DNA of 23,285 nt from Desulfobacca_B sp046538075 (GTDB lineage: Bacteria > Desulfobacterota > Desulfobaccia > Desulfobaccales > Desulfobaccaceae), in contig JBKHJN010000039.1 in the NCBI GenBank assembly GCA_046538075.1, positions 1-23,285 of the forward strand. The letters are read 5' to 3'. Below the pieces are notes generated by a model that was not told the DNA's origin, made no database searches, and worked only from the letters and a program-made list of their open reading frames with translations. The position numbers and the translations under genes were made by a program. This document shows, in pieces, positions 6,767-13,383 of this stretch (the stretch's first letter is position 1; each line of letters starts with the position of its first letter).

Positions 6767-7612
6767 TTATAATAAAATAACTTCTCCTTCCCGGGCGGCA
6801 TCGACTTCCAGATGTCCATTCCGGGATTTGACCAATTGTTGCGCCTGGCTGACTATATCTCGGATCTGGGCGTCGGTTCGGCCCGGATCATGGTGAAACA
6901 GCCGCAAGCGACGGGCGCGGGCAGCCAGGGCCAGTTCGACGGCTTCCACATAGGTGGAATGGCCCCAGCCCTGGCGAGCGGCGATTTCCTCGGGAGTGAA
7001 CTGGGCATCGTGGACCAACAGCTCGCAGTCTTGCGCAAAGCGGGCGTAATCTATCAACTGCTTGCCTGGAGGCGCTTGAGGATTAAGTTCATTATCGGTT
7101 AAAAAAACAAAGCAATGATCCCCCTCCCGGAAGCGAAAACCCATGCCGCCTTGAGGGTGATTCAGTTCGATGCCCTCAAGGACCGCGTCCCCTACCTTGA
7201 GAGCGCCTTGCGGAATTACTCCCAAAGGCTGGATTTGGGCGTCGAGCTCATTAAAGGCCACCGGGAAAAAGCCATTGGCCTGATGGCTGTCGAAGACGGC
7301 TTCCAGCCCCCAAAATCCCCGGGGACAGCCATCCACCCATATTTTGGTATCCCGACGATAAATCGGCCCGAAGAATGGAAATCCCAGGATATGATCCCAA
7401 TGGCTATGGGTAATAAGTAAGAACAGATGAACCGGTTGGCCTGATTTTAAGAGATTGTCCCCCAGGGAACGGATGCCGCTGCCCGCATCAATGACAATCC
7501 GTTGGCCAGACTTGAGAACGACTTCTACGCAGGTAGTATTGCCGCCATATTCTATGGTTAGAGGGCCAGGCGCAGCAATGGAACCCCGGGTTCCCCAGAA
7601 TCGGATTTCCAT
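6767..7612 (-). CDS. MBL-fold metallohydrolase
   Basis: A 281-residue metallo-beta-lactamase-fold hydrolase, predicted cytoplasmic and binding two metals. The ligand set is visible: HSHWDH at 69-74, His152 in ELNHPQGG, Asp173 in FLTDNEL, His201-Asp202 in LLVHDAQFTPEE, His218 in GWGHST, and a C-terminal FHHDP at 239-243. The opening FWGTRGSIAAPGP and the YGGNTTCVE segment place it in the MBL subgroup near PhnP and class II phosphodiesterases. Such proteins act on phosphodiester or related bonds, but the substrate is not known here. It is the last gene of the 85aa-DUF1786-GNAT-MBL group, 12 bp after the GNAT-like gene. Confidence 0.88.
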   Translation of the reverse strand: MEIRFWGTRGSIAAPGPLTIEYGGNTTCVEVVLKSGQRIVIDAGSGIRSLGDNLLKSGQPVHLFLLITHSHWDHILGFPFFGPIYRRDTKIWVDGCPRGFWGLEAVFDSHQANGFFPVAFNELDAQIQPLGVIPQGALKVGDAVLEGIELNHPQGGMGFRFREGDHCFVFLTDNELNPQAPPGKQLIDYARFAQDCELLVHDAQFTPEEIAARQGWGHSTYVEAVELALAARARRLRLFHHDPGRTDAQIRDIVSQAQQLVKSRNGHLEVDAAREGEVILL

Positions 7613-7624
7613 TCTCCATCTCCA

Positions 7625-8113
7625 CTAGGTAGTAAGCAGTTTTTCCAACCGGATGAGATAAAGCTGACCATAACGGACCACGACCGATTTAGAGTTTATT
7701 TCTTGATAGCCTTGGCGTTTAAAAAAGTTCCAGCCCTCCTGGGTCGGGGTATCAATCAAAACCCGGCTCATTTGCAGGTGTCGGGAAAGATTCTCTATCC
7801 GGGCCAGCATCTGCCGCCCTAAACCTTGGCACCGCAGGGCCGGGGTGATATGCAGACAGGTTACTATGGCCACCTGCTGATCGAACCACATATTTATCCT
7901 GGCCCGCAAGATCCACTGCGGTTCCGGGCAGAGATATTCCTGGCAAAAATCGATTTCCAACCATTGGCCCTCTCTGGTGAGATTTACCCGGCGTCGGTTT
8001 TTATCAGGCTCTAAAACCGTCGGTAACACCAAAGTGGCAAATTCAGACTCAACCCATGCACTGAGCTGATCGTCGGGCATGACTTCACCATAAGGTTTAT
8101 CGGCTAATTCCAT
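7625..8113 (-). CDS. GNAT-like N-acetyltransferase
   Basis: This 162-residue protein has a GNAT acyl-CoA pyrophosphate-binding signature, RCQGLGRQM (94-102), preceded by a beta strand (VAIVTCLHITPAL). It is followed by the helix ARIENLSRHLQM and the typical WNFFKRQGYQEI end. The N-terminal 60 residues are variable and could bind a substrate. The acceptor is unknown. It overlaps the end of the DUF1786 gene by 17 bp, which suggests coupled translation. A degenerate GNAT with no catalytic activity is possible, since only one motif is diagnostic. Confidence 0.75.
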   Translation of the reverse strand: MELADKPYGEVMPDDQLSAWVESEFATLVLPTVLEPDKNRRRVNLTREGQWLEIDFCQEYLCPEPQWILRARINMWFDQQVAIVTCLHITPALRCQGLGRQMLARIENLSRHLQMSRVLIDTPTQEGWNFFKRQGYQEINSKSVVVRYGQLYLIRLEKLLTT

Positions 8114-9173
8114 AAGTATGATTAAACCCTTTTATTTCGAGATAGGCGGCCACCAATCCGAAGCAGCCGGTGAGCATCAGATCTCCGAAAGGCGCGGCGA
8201 AATGGACCGGGAAACCCTCGGCTAACCGCCGCTGCGGTCCGGTAACGACGGTAAACCGAAAAGGTGATCCGGGAGGATAATCCGGGTTAATGGCACAGCC
8301 ATGGCCCTGATCTTGATAAATTTCTTCATTGGCCAAGGTTCCCGCCTGAAAACGGCTGAGATGATCGGCCAACTTGGCGGGGGTCAGCAACCTGGTATGA
8401 TGTTCATAGAGGCCCCATAAGCGGTCCTTTTGGACCAGGGCAGCAAAGGTATGGGCGTTGCCGATGTTGACCACTACCTGGCCGGTCTCCCGATGGGCCT
8501 GGGGATCGAGCAAGGCCCCCCTGATTCCTGCGGTACAAGTATCCATTACTAAAGCGCCGGGCAGGATCTCCAATCCCGCCGCCATCCGGGTAAGATAAGG
8601 CGGCGGAGAGCTGTAGGCCAGCTCCGGCAATCGCCCGCTCTGCTGCAGAAACGCCTCCCAATGCTGAAAACGGAACCGCCGATTGCTCAGCTGGGGGCTG
8701 AAACCATGATCTTGCACAGCCAGGGCATAAGCATTAGGCGGGGCGACCTCAAACTCCTCCAGCACCCGATTTATCGCCTCCAGGTCGACGTCGCCCAGGG
8801 TTACCGTTGCTGCCTGCTTGGGAGGTTGGTCGACCAGCTCGATGCCCAATTCCTTGACCCGATCGAGATTATCGGTGACGGTCAAGGCGGGTTGGGGCCG
8901 GGCATAAACCTTGAGTCCTTTGGCCAGATGCTGTCTGAGGGCCCGGTTGACGGCGCCGCCGCCCATGAGCCGGCCAGTAAGGAAAAGGTCAGTTCCGGCC
9001 GCGGTCAACCGCTGGATGCGCCGGGCGATTATCTGAGTAGCAGCGGGCAAGATCAGTTTGACGGCATTTTCCAGGGGTTGGTCTGAATCCCACAACAGGA
9101 TATCCTGGGTGCCGCCGCCGACATCTATGGCCAGGAGGCGTATAGTTGGCTTGATCGAGTTAATCTGTTTCAC
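8097..9173 (-). CDS. DUF1786 family protein (ASKHA-like, 'PFL-activating-related')
   Basis: A 358-residue protein with an ASKHA-type nucleotide-binding pattern: LLAIDVGGGTQDILLWD near the N-terminus (phosphate-1 motif with Gly-Gly-Gly-Thr) and MDTCTAGIRGALLD and VVNIGNAHTFAALV in the second half. The C-terminus carries PFGDLMLTGCFGLVAAY. This matches DUF1786, which databases often label as related to pyruvate formate-lyase activation. No radical-SAM Cys triad is present, so that label should not be read as an activity. It overlaps the preceding 85-residue gene by 14 bp and the GNAT-like gene by 17 bp, so all are likely co-translated. Confidence 0.8.
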   Translation of the reverse strand: MKQINSIKPTIRLLAIDVGGGTQDILLWDSDQPLENAVKLILPAATQIIARRIQRLTAAGTDLFLTGRLMGGGAVNRALRQHLAKGLKVYARPQPALTVTDNLDRVKELGIELVDQPPKQAATVTLGDVDLEAINRVLEEFEVAPPNAYALAVQDHGFSPQLSNRRFRFQHWEAFLQQSGRLPELAYSSPPPYLTRMAAGLEILPGALVMDTCTAGIRGALLDPQAHRETGQVVVNIGNAHTFAALVQKDRLWGLYEHHTRLLTPAKLADHLSRFQAGTLANEEIYQDQGHGCAINPDYPPGSPFRFTVVTGPQRRLAEGFPVHFAAPFGDLMLTGCFGLVAAYLEIKGFNHTYGISR

Positions 9174-9417
9174 CTTCGGTAGCCGTCAGGGTGGCCAAGG
9201 CAACCCGGGCCGCCTGATGGCGTCCGCCTAAGAAACCTTGGCGAAGCGGGCCATCGGCAAATGCTCGCGGCTTCCCCTGATCTCCCCCAGATGGCAAAGA
9301 TGTAATTATTCCCCGCGGACAAAGCTCATCACCCACCGCGGCAACACCGCAGTTCCCCCTGGCTGCGGTAGAGGCAATAATTACCGCCTCGGCGACCAGT
9401 TCTGGATTTTTAGGCAT
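9160..9417 (-). CDS. Unrecognised 85-residue protein, first gene of the DUF1786 operon
   Basis: An 85-residue frame on the minus strand (from MPKNPELVAEAVIIASTAAR through CGVAAVGDELCPRGIITSLP to LATLTATEGETD). I do not recognise a family. It is glycine/alanine rich, has two Cys and shows no signal peptide or membrane segment. Support comes from its codon use, its 14-bp overlap with the DUF1786 start, and a sigma-70-type promoter ending 9 bp before its ATG. No Shine-Dalgarno sequence is visible, which fits a leaderless or near-leaderless message. It could also be a remnant or a chance frame that serves as leader. Confidence 0.5.
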   Translation of the reverse strand: MPKNPELVAEAVIIASTAARGNCGVAAVGDELCPRGIITSLPSGGDQGKPRAFADGPLRQGFLGGRHQAARVALATLTATEGETD

Positions 9418-9426
9418 TATCCGAAG

Positions 9427-9454
9427 ATTTTAGCAGATTGGCTAGTTTAGTCAA
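9427..9454 (-). promoter_or_regulatory. Sigma-70-like promoter of the 85aa-DUF1786-GNAT-MBL operon
   Basis: On the minus strand TTGACT (9449-9454) and TAAAAT (9427-9432) are separated by 16 bp. The start point predicted about 7 bp later falls 1-3 bases before the ATG at 9415-9417. Confidence 0.55.
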
Positions 9455-9594
9455 CTTTACTTTAGCCCAATAATGCAGATTTGACAGCATTTAGATCAAG
9501 AAACAGCATTACCGTCGGAGGGTAAACCAGAGGCCTGAAGGGAGAGCACTGCCAGCCAACATCCCGACCGTGGCGCAATAAAATTTTTCCTGAA

Positions 9595-11601
9595 TCAAAC
9601 GAACAACTGTCCCAACTGATAGATTAACACCGCGCTCAACCAGCCCACCAGCAAGCTCCAGCCTAAGGCCAGGGCGGTCCACTTCCAAGAGTTGGTTTCG
9701 CTTTTAATTACCGCGATCGTAGCAATACAGGGAATATACAACAGGGACATGACCATAAAGGAGAGGGCCGAGAGGCTGGTGAAATATTGCGGCAAGACCT
9801 GGCTCAATCCTGCTTCGCCGCCAGCCAGCAAGGTCCCTAAGGTCCCTACTACCACTTCCTTGGCAACAATGCCAAAAATCAAGGCCACCGCCGCCTGCCA
9901 GAAGCCGAAGCCCGCGGGGGCAAAAAGCGGCGCCACTAATTTTCCTAACTGACCGATCCAGCTCTGCTCACTGGCGTATTCCACTCCTACTGGCATGGAG
10001 CCCAGAAACCAAATCAAGATCACCCCGGCCAGGATAATAGTGCCGGCATTTTTGATAAACATGCTGGCCCGATGCCACATATGCAGGATGATATTTTTGA
10101 GCGTGGGCAGGCGATACGGAGGCAGCTCCATAATCAACGGCGAGGATTCTCCTTTAAAGAAGAGATTCTTAAATAACAGGGCAGTCAGGATAGCTACCAC
10201 AATGCCCAGGATATACATTACGAAGATTACCGCGCCCGACTGGCGGGGAAAGAAAGTCCCGGCAAATAAGATATAAATGGGCAGGCGGGCCGAACAGGAC
10301 ATAAAGGGATTGATTAATATGGTCAGGATGCGATCTTTGGGAGATTCCAGGGTCCGACAGGCCATGATCGCCGGGATATTGCAACCAAAGCCCAGGATCA
10401 TGGGAATGGAAGACTTGCCCGGTAATCCCACCCGCTGCATATGTCTATCCATCACAAAAGCGGCCCGCGCCATATAGCCGCAGTCCTCCAAGATCCCGAT
10501 CATCAAAAATAAGATCAGGATATTGGGCAAAAAGACCAAAACTGAACCGACGCCGGCAATAATCCCTTCACTTAACAGGGAAGCGAGCCAGGATTCTCCT
10601 AACAGCGCAGTGACCTGCCCTCCCAGCCAGCCAAACCCCGCATCGATATTATCGGCCAGGGGATTGCCCAGATCGAAGACCAGTTTAAAAGTAAACCACA
10701 TGAAAACCAGAAAAATCAGGATGCCCAGCCAGCGGTTCAGAACTACCTGGTCTATTTTATCGGAAAGGGAGATTCTTTCCTCCGGCCCTAGAGGCTTATG
10801 AAAACATTTTTTCAACAGGCCGGAGATAAAGCCGTAACGCTTTTCGATAAAATAGGTTTCCGGGTCCCGCCCCAACTGATCGGTTAAGGTTTCGCTTAAT
10901 TTCTCCGCCTTACGCAGGATTTCCTCTCCTTTGGGAAGAGTCCAGACCCAATCTTTAATCTGCGTGTTATTTTCTAAAAGCTTGAGGGCCAGCCAGCGGT
11001 TGGGGGCACTCAGGGAGCCGTCTTTGGACCGCTGGATCAGTTCGGACAATTCGGCCAGAGCCGGTTCCACTTCCAGGCCATAATTGATCTTTAGCGGCTG
11101 CACCCGGTGATCTCGAGCCGACAGGATGGCCTGGCGCAACTCTTCCAACCCTTCGCCTCGCTTGGCCACCGTCGGGATCACCGGCACTTTCAGGGAGTTA
11201 GAGAGTTTCTCGACATCCAACTGCCACTTTTTATGGCGGACCACATCCATCATATTCAGATCAATTACCAGGTTGGCCCCCAACTCCAACAATTCTATAG
11301 GAAGATAAAGATTGCTCTCCAGAATCGAGGCATCCACGATCACCACAGTGACATCCGGCTGTTCTTTAACCAGAAAGTCACTGGCAATACGTTCATCCAA
11401 AGTGTAGGCGGTAAGACTGTAAGTGCCGGGCAGATCTACCACCCGGATGGTCTTGCCCTGATAAGAGTATTCCCCCTCTTTCTTTTCGACCGTTACCCCG
11501 GGCCAGTTCCCCACCTTCTGGTGAGCACCGGTCAGTTTATTAAATACGGTGGTTTTACCGGCATTGGGACTACCACCTAAACAAACGTTAATTTCGGCCA
11601 T
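9595..11601 (-). CDS. feoB: Ferrous iron transporter FeoB
   Basis: An inner-membrane Fe(II) transporter with a cytosolic G domain. The 668-residue protein has the G1 motif GSPNAGKT (10-17), the Thr-containing switch region NWPGVTVEK, G3 DLPG (56-59) and G4 NMMD (116-119). A helical spacer follows, then several membrane helices with the two Gate repeats (for example GCNIPAIMACRTLESPKDRI and the PCIATIAVIKSE region). The start at 11599-11601 is favoured over an in-frame ATG at 11640 because AGGAGG (11607-11612) sits 5 bp before it, and MAEINVCLGG begins just before the P-loop as in the family. It follows feoA by 84 bp. No feoC is seen. Confidence 0.97.
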   Translation of the reverse strand: MAEINVCLGGSPNAGKTTVFNKLTGAHQKVGNWPGVTVEKKEGEYSYQGKTIRVVDLPGTYSLTAYTLDERIASDFLVKEQPDVTVVIVDASILESNLYLPIELLELGANLVIDLNMMDVVRHKKWQLDVEKLSNSLKVPVIPTVAKRGEGLEELRQAILSARDHRVQPLKINYGLEVEPALAELSELIQRSKDGSLSAPNRWLALKLLENNTQIKDWVWTLPKGEEILRKAEKLSETLTDQLGRDPETYFIEKRYGFISGLLKKCFHKPLGPEERISLSDKIDQVVLNRWLGILIFLVFMWFTFKLVFDLGNPLADNIDAGFGWLGGQVTALLGESWLASLLSEGIIAGVGSVLVFLPNILILFLMIGILEDCGYMARAAFVMDRHMQRVGLPGKSSIPMILGFGCNIPAIMACRTLESPKDRILTILINPFMSCSARLPIYILFAGTFFPRQSGAVIFVMYILGIVVAILTALLFKNLFFKGESSPLIMELPPYRLPTLKNIILHMWHRASMFIKNAGTIILAGVILIWFLGSMPVGVEYASEQSWIGQLGKLVAPLFAPAGFGFWQAAVALIFGIVAKEVVVGTLGTLLAGGEAGLSQVLPQYFTSLSALSFMVMSLLYIPCIATIAVIKSETNSWKWTALALGWSLLVGWLSAVLIYQLGQLFV

Positions 11602-11685
11602 TCCTACCTCCTGCCCTGAACCAAGGGTGAGGTTTAACAATTTTTATTTGAAATTGGGGGGTTCCGGCTGGATCAGGCCAGCGGC

Positions 11686-11913
11686 TCAATCCACCGGCCT
11701 GACAAAGATGCGGTGTGCCATCCCGTAACCGATGCCAAACCGTTTTTCATCGAGGGCCACCATTACCGGGCCAGGACGACCGTTTTGGATCATTCTTAAT
11801 CTGGTTCCAGGGAAAATGCCCATTACTGCCAAACGGCCAGCCATGCCGCGGCCGCCGTGGATATGCATGACTTCCACCAGACTGCCATTCTCAATTGCAC
11901 AAAGGGGACTCAT
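11686..11913 (-). CDS. feoA: Ferrous iron transport protein FeoA
   Basis: A 75-residue SH3-like cytosolic protein that accompanies FeoB and is thought to modulate its activity. The sequence shows the FeoA pattern GGRGMAGRLAVMGIFPGTRL, then PGPVMVALDEKRFGIGYGMAHRIFV. Length matches single-domain FeoA. A ribosome binding site (AAGG about 10 bp upstream, with GGGAGG slightly further away) supports the start. It lies between the HMA2-like gene and feoB, in the same direction. Confidence 0.93.
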   Translation of the reverse strand: MSPLCAIENGSLVEVMHIHGGRGMAGRLAVMGIFPGTRLRMIQNGRPGPVMVALDEKRFGIGYGMAHRIFVRPVD

Positions 11914-12034
11914 ATTAACTTACCTTGACCTCCCGGATATTAACTTTTTAACTGGCCATGAGCTAACCCCAGAACCATACCAGCCCTTAATTTGGATGGC
12001 GGCGGTTGGCTGGCCCATTGCCAGGTTTTAATGC

Positions 12035-12373
12035 TTAGGTTGCTCCAGCTGTGGGTTGATGGCCAGCCAGAATCTGGCTGACCTCCAACTCTGCGGCCTT
12101 ATCTTGATTAAGAAAGGCTTCCCACAAAGGGGGCGGCAATTTCTCCGGGTCATAGGTAATGGTAACCGCCAGGGCCCAGAGATTTACTTCTATGCCGGTA
12201 AAAATGCCATGGTTTTGAAAAGCCGTTAAATCGATCTGGTTGGCGTGCTTCAGTAGGCCAGGCGAAAATCGCAGCCGCACCTGTCCGGGTATATGATGCA
12301 CAATGCCGGTTATATAGCACCGCAAATCCACCAGGGCCTTCATATCAGCCTTAATCAATGACTTTCCATTCAT
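12035..12373 (-). CDS. HMA2-like metal-associated domain protein in the feo operon
   Basis: A 112-residue protein, first gene after the feo promoter. The sequence GIVHHIPGQVRLRF, then GIFTGIEVNLWALAVTITYDPEKLPPPLWEAFL, matches the HMA2-type ferredoxin-like fold often found with metal transporters. The classical HMA metal-binding pair (CxxC) is missing; the HHIPG turn takes its place. The start ATG at 12371-12373 has AAGG 8 bp upstream; an in-frame ATG ten codons later is also possible. Its position suggests a part in iron delivery or sensing with FeoA/FeoB, but this is inference. Confidence 0.7.
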   Translation of the reverse strand: MNGKSLIKADMKALVDLRCYITGIVHHIPGQVRLRFSPGLLKHANQIDLTAFQNHGIFTGIEVNLWALAVTITYDPEKLPPPLWEAFLNQDKAAELEVSQILAGHQPTAGAT

Positions 12374-12404
12374 TGCCGCAACCTTAAAATATATATTCTT
12401 TTAT

Positions 12405-12461
12405 GGAGAGAAAACAATGAAAATTTGCTTCAGGCAGCCGGTTGGCTTTTTTCTCTCCGGC
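12405..12461 (-). promoter_or_regulatory. Foldable 5' leader of the HMA2-feoA-feoB transcript
   Basis: Two pairings compete in the predicted roughly 110-nt leader. A perfect 10-bp helix joins GGAGAGAAAA to TTTTCTCTCC (12405-12414 with 12449-12458). A 5-bp GC helix joins 12438-12442 to 12457-12461. They share bases 12457-12458, so both cannot be complete at once. No T-tract terminator was identified in the leader. Confidence 0.35.
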
Positions 12462-12471
12462 CATTTCAGCA

Positions 12472-12490
12472 ATTGTTATACAGTAACAAT
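12472..12490 (-). promoter_or_regulatory. Perfect palindromic operator at the feo start point
   Basis: ATTGTTATACAGTAACAAT is a perfect inverted repeat with 7-bp arms and a 5-bp centre. It lies directly after the -10 box at the expected transcription start, the classic place for a repressor. An iron-responsive Fur- or DtxR-class regulator is the likely owner, but no consensus match is claimed. Confidence 0.65.
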
Positions 12491-12491
12491 A

Positions 12492-12520
12492 ATTTTAATT
12501 AGGGTCTCTGCCCTTGTCAA
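12492..12520 (-). promoter_or_regulatory. Strong sigma-70 promoter of the feo operon
   Basis: On the minus strand a perfect TTGACA (12515-12520) and TAAAAT (12492-12497) are separated by 17 bp. This points at the HMA2-like gene, feoA and feoB. Confidence 0.75.
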
Positions 12521-12547
12521 GCTTTTTATTTAAAATTTGCCAAAAAA

Positions 12548-12630
12548 ATGCGCCAGGCATATTTAACCTTAAAAGCGCATGGAAGGCATATTTCCCCTCA
12601 AGTTAAGGGGGAAAAATTTAGTTTTTCCCC
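12548..12630. repeat. Direct repeats and perfect hairpin between the divergent promoters
   Basis: AGGCATATTT occurs twice, 29 bp apart (12555-12564 and 12584-12593). ATGCGC (12548-12553) and GCGCAT (12575-12580) form an inverted pair. A perfect 9-bp stem, GGGGAAAAA (12608-12616) with TTTTTCCCC (12622-12630), has a 5-nt loop, and its 5' arm can alternatively pair with TTTCCCC at 12591-12597. No T tract follows it on either strand, so it is not a normal terminator. Confidence 0.5.
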
Positions 12631-12639
12631 AAAAAAAAG

Positions 12640-12668
12640 TTGACAAGCGCCGACCATTTCGATATTAA
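12640..12668 (+). promoter_or_regulatory. Sigma-70 promoter for the FmdB-type gene, with an overlapping inverted repeat
   Basis: A perfect TTGACA (12640-12645), a 17-bp spacer and TATTAA (12663-12668). The -10 overlaps an imperfect inverted repeat, ATTAATGC (12664-12671) and GCAATTAAT (12681-12689), and ATTAATATTAAT (12684-12695) is itself a palindrome. This looks like an operator, different from the one at the feo start. Confidence 0.6.
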
Positions 12669-12707
12669 TGCAACTGCATCGCAATTAATATTAATTCGTC
12701 ACCTCTC

Positions 12708-12844
12708 GTTGGGGATGAGTCTGCTGTTACTGGTGCCGGGCAGACAAATAAGATTTCCCCGGGGTAAACCCAACGCTGACAGGGTGGAGCGATTGAGTGC
12801 CGCCCCTTCCGGCCTGATTTAATTTCCCGGAGTTTAACGTCCGG
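12708..12844 (+). ncRNA. Candidate structured leader RNA upstream of the FmdB-type gene
   Basis: Four helices can be drawn in this roughly 140-nt stretch. An outer stem GTTGGG (12708-12713) pairs with CCCAAC (12769-12774). Nested inside it, GTCTGC (12719-12724) pairs with GCAGAC (12740-12745). Beyond it, GGGTGG (12782-12787) pairs with CCGCCC (12800-12805) through one G-U, and CCGGA (12827-12831) pairs with TCCGG (12840-12844). It lies between a good promoter and the ribosome binding site of the next gene. I could not match it to a riboswitch class I know. Folding was done by eye, so it may be an ordinary GC-rich leader. Confidence 0.4.
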
Positions 12845-12881
12845 TCGGGTTTGACTTTAAAAAATTTTTCAGGAGAACCAT

Positions 12882-13091
12882 ATGCCTATATACCACTACC
12901 AGTGTACCAACTGCCAACTTAGAGAAACCCGGGTGGCCGGGGTCGATGACCACTTTGCCATTTGTGTTCGCTGCCAACACCTGATGATTCGGCTGGACAA
13001 CGAACTCTTTGGGCCTTATTTTGCCGAATCGACCGCTTTGCCCAAGGACTTAAAATCAGCTGAAATTTCAGGCTGGCTGGCCGAGACCTAA
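12882..13091 (+). CDS. FmdB-type zinc ribbon protein
   Basis: A 69-residue protein beginning MPIYHYQCTNC, the hallmark start of FmdB-family zinc ribbons, with Cys8-x2-Cys11 and Cys28-x2-Cys31 as the metal ligands. The tail is acidic and short. The family was named after a regulator of formamidase genes, but most members have no proven role. AGGAG (12871-12875) lies 6 bp before the ATG. An unusually long leader (about 200 nt from the predicted promoter) precedes it, which suggests post-transcriptional control. Confidence 0.85.
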   Translation: MPIYHYQCTNCQLRETRVAGVDDHFAICVRCQHLMIRLDNELFGPYFAESTALPKDLKSAEISGWLAET

Positions 13092-13110
13092 CGAGCAAGA
13101 TGATTGCGCG

Positions 13111-13383
13111 GTGGGAACGGTACAGCACCTGGAAGCGCGGCCGCCTGTTGAGACCGAAACCGAATCTGGCGCCGGCGGCATTATTGTCCTGCCTGCCGGG
13201 CATGTGGCCTATGAACTGACCAAAGGGGATCATGTCCTGCACTTGCGGGATGTCCAAGGGGAGCCCCACGGGGAGGCCTGGCGCCGCGCTGACCAGCCGG
13301 GCTCTTGGCCTCTGGGCGTGAATTTTTCCGTTAAATCAGCTCCTGATAGGCAGGCAAGACTCCCAGACCGTGGGCCGACTTGA
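13111..13383 (+). pseudogene. Possible coding remnant after the FmdB-type gene
   Basis: A plus frame open from 13054 can start at GTG 13111 and stops at 13383. Its first 70 or so codons look coding and include GGIIVLPAGHVAYELTKGD, then HVLHLRDVQGEPHGEAW, which faintly recalls the start of DUF1989-type proteins. No ribosome binding site precedes the GTG, and the last 50 bp run into the convergent peptidase gene. It is best read as a truncated remnant, or as chance. Confidence 0.25.

Noticed and set aside
12417..12533. A 38-residue plus-strand frame (MKICFRQPVGFF at the start) with GGAG 8 bp upstream
   Set aside because: It runs across the feo promoter and operator, and its apparent ribosome binding site is one arm of the leader inverted repeat. 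I take it as chance.
12640..12822. A 60-residue plus-strand frame starting at TTG
   Set aside because: Its start codon is the -35 box of the promoter and the frame covers the structured leader; no ribosome binding site.
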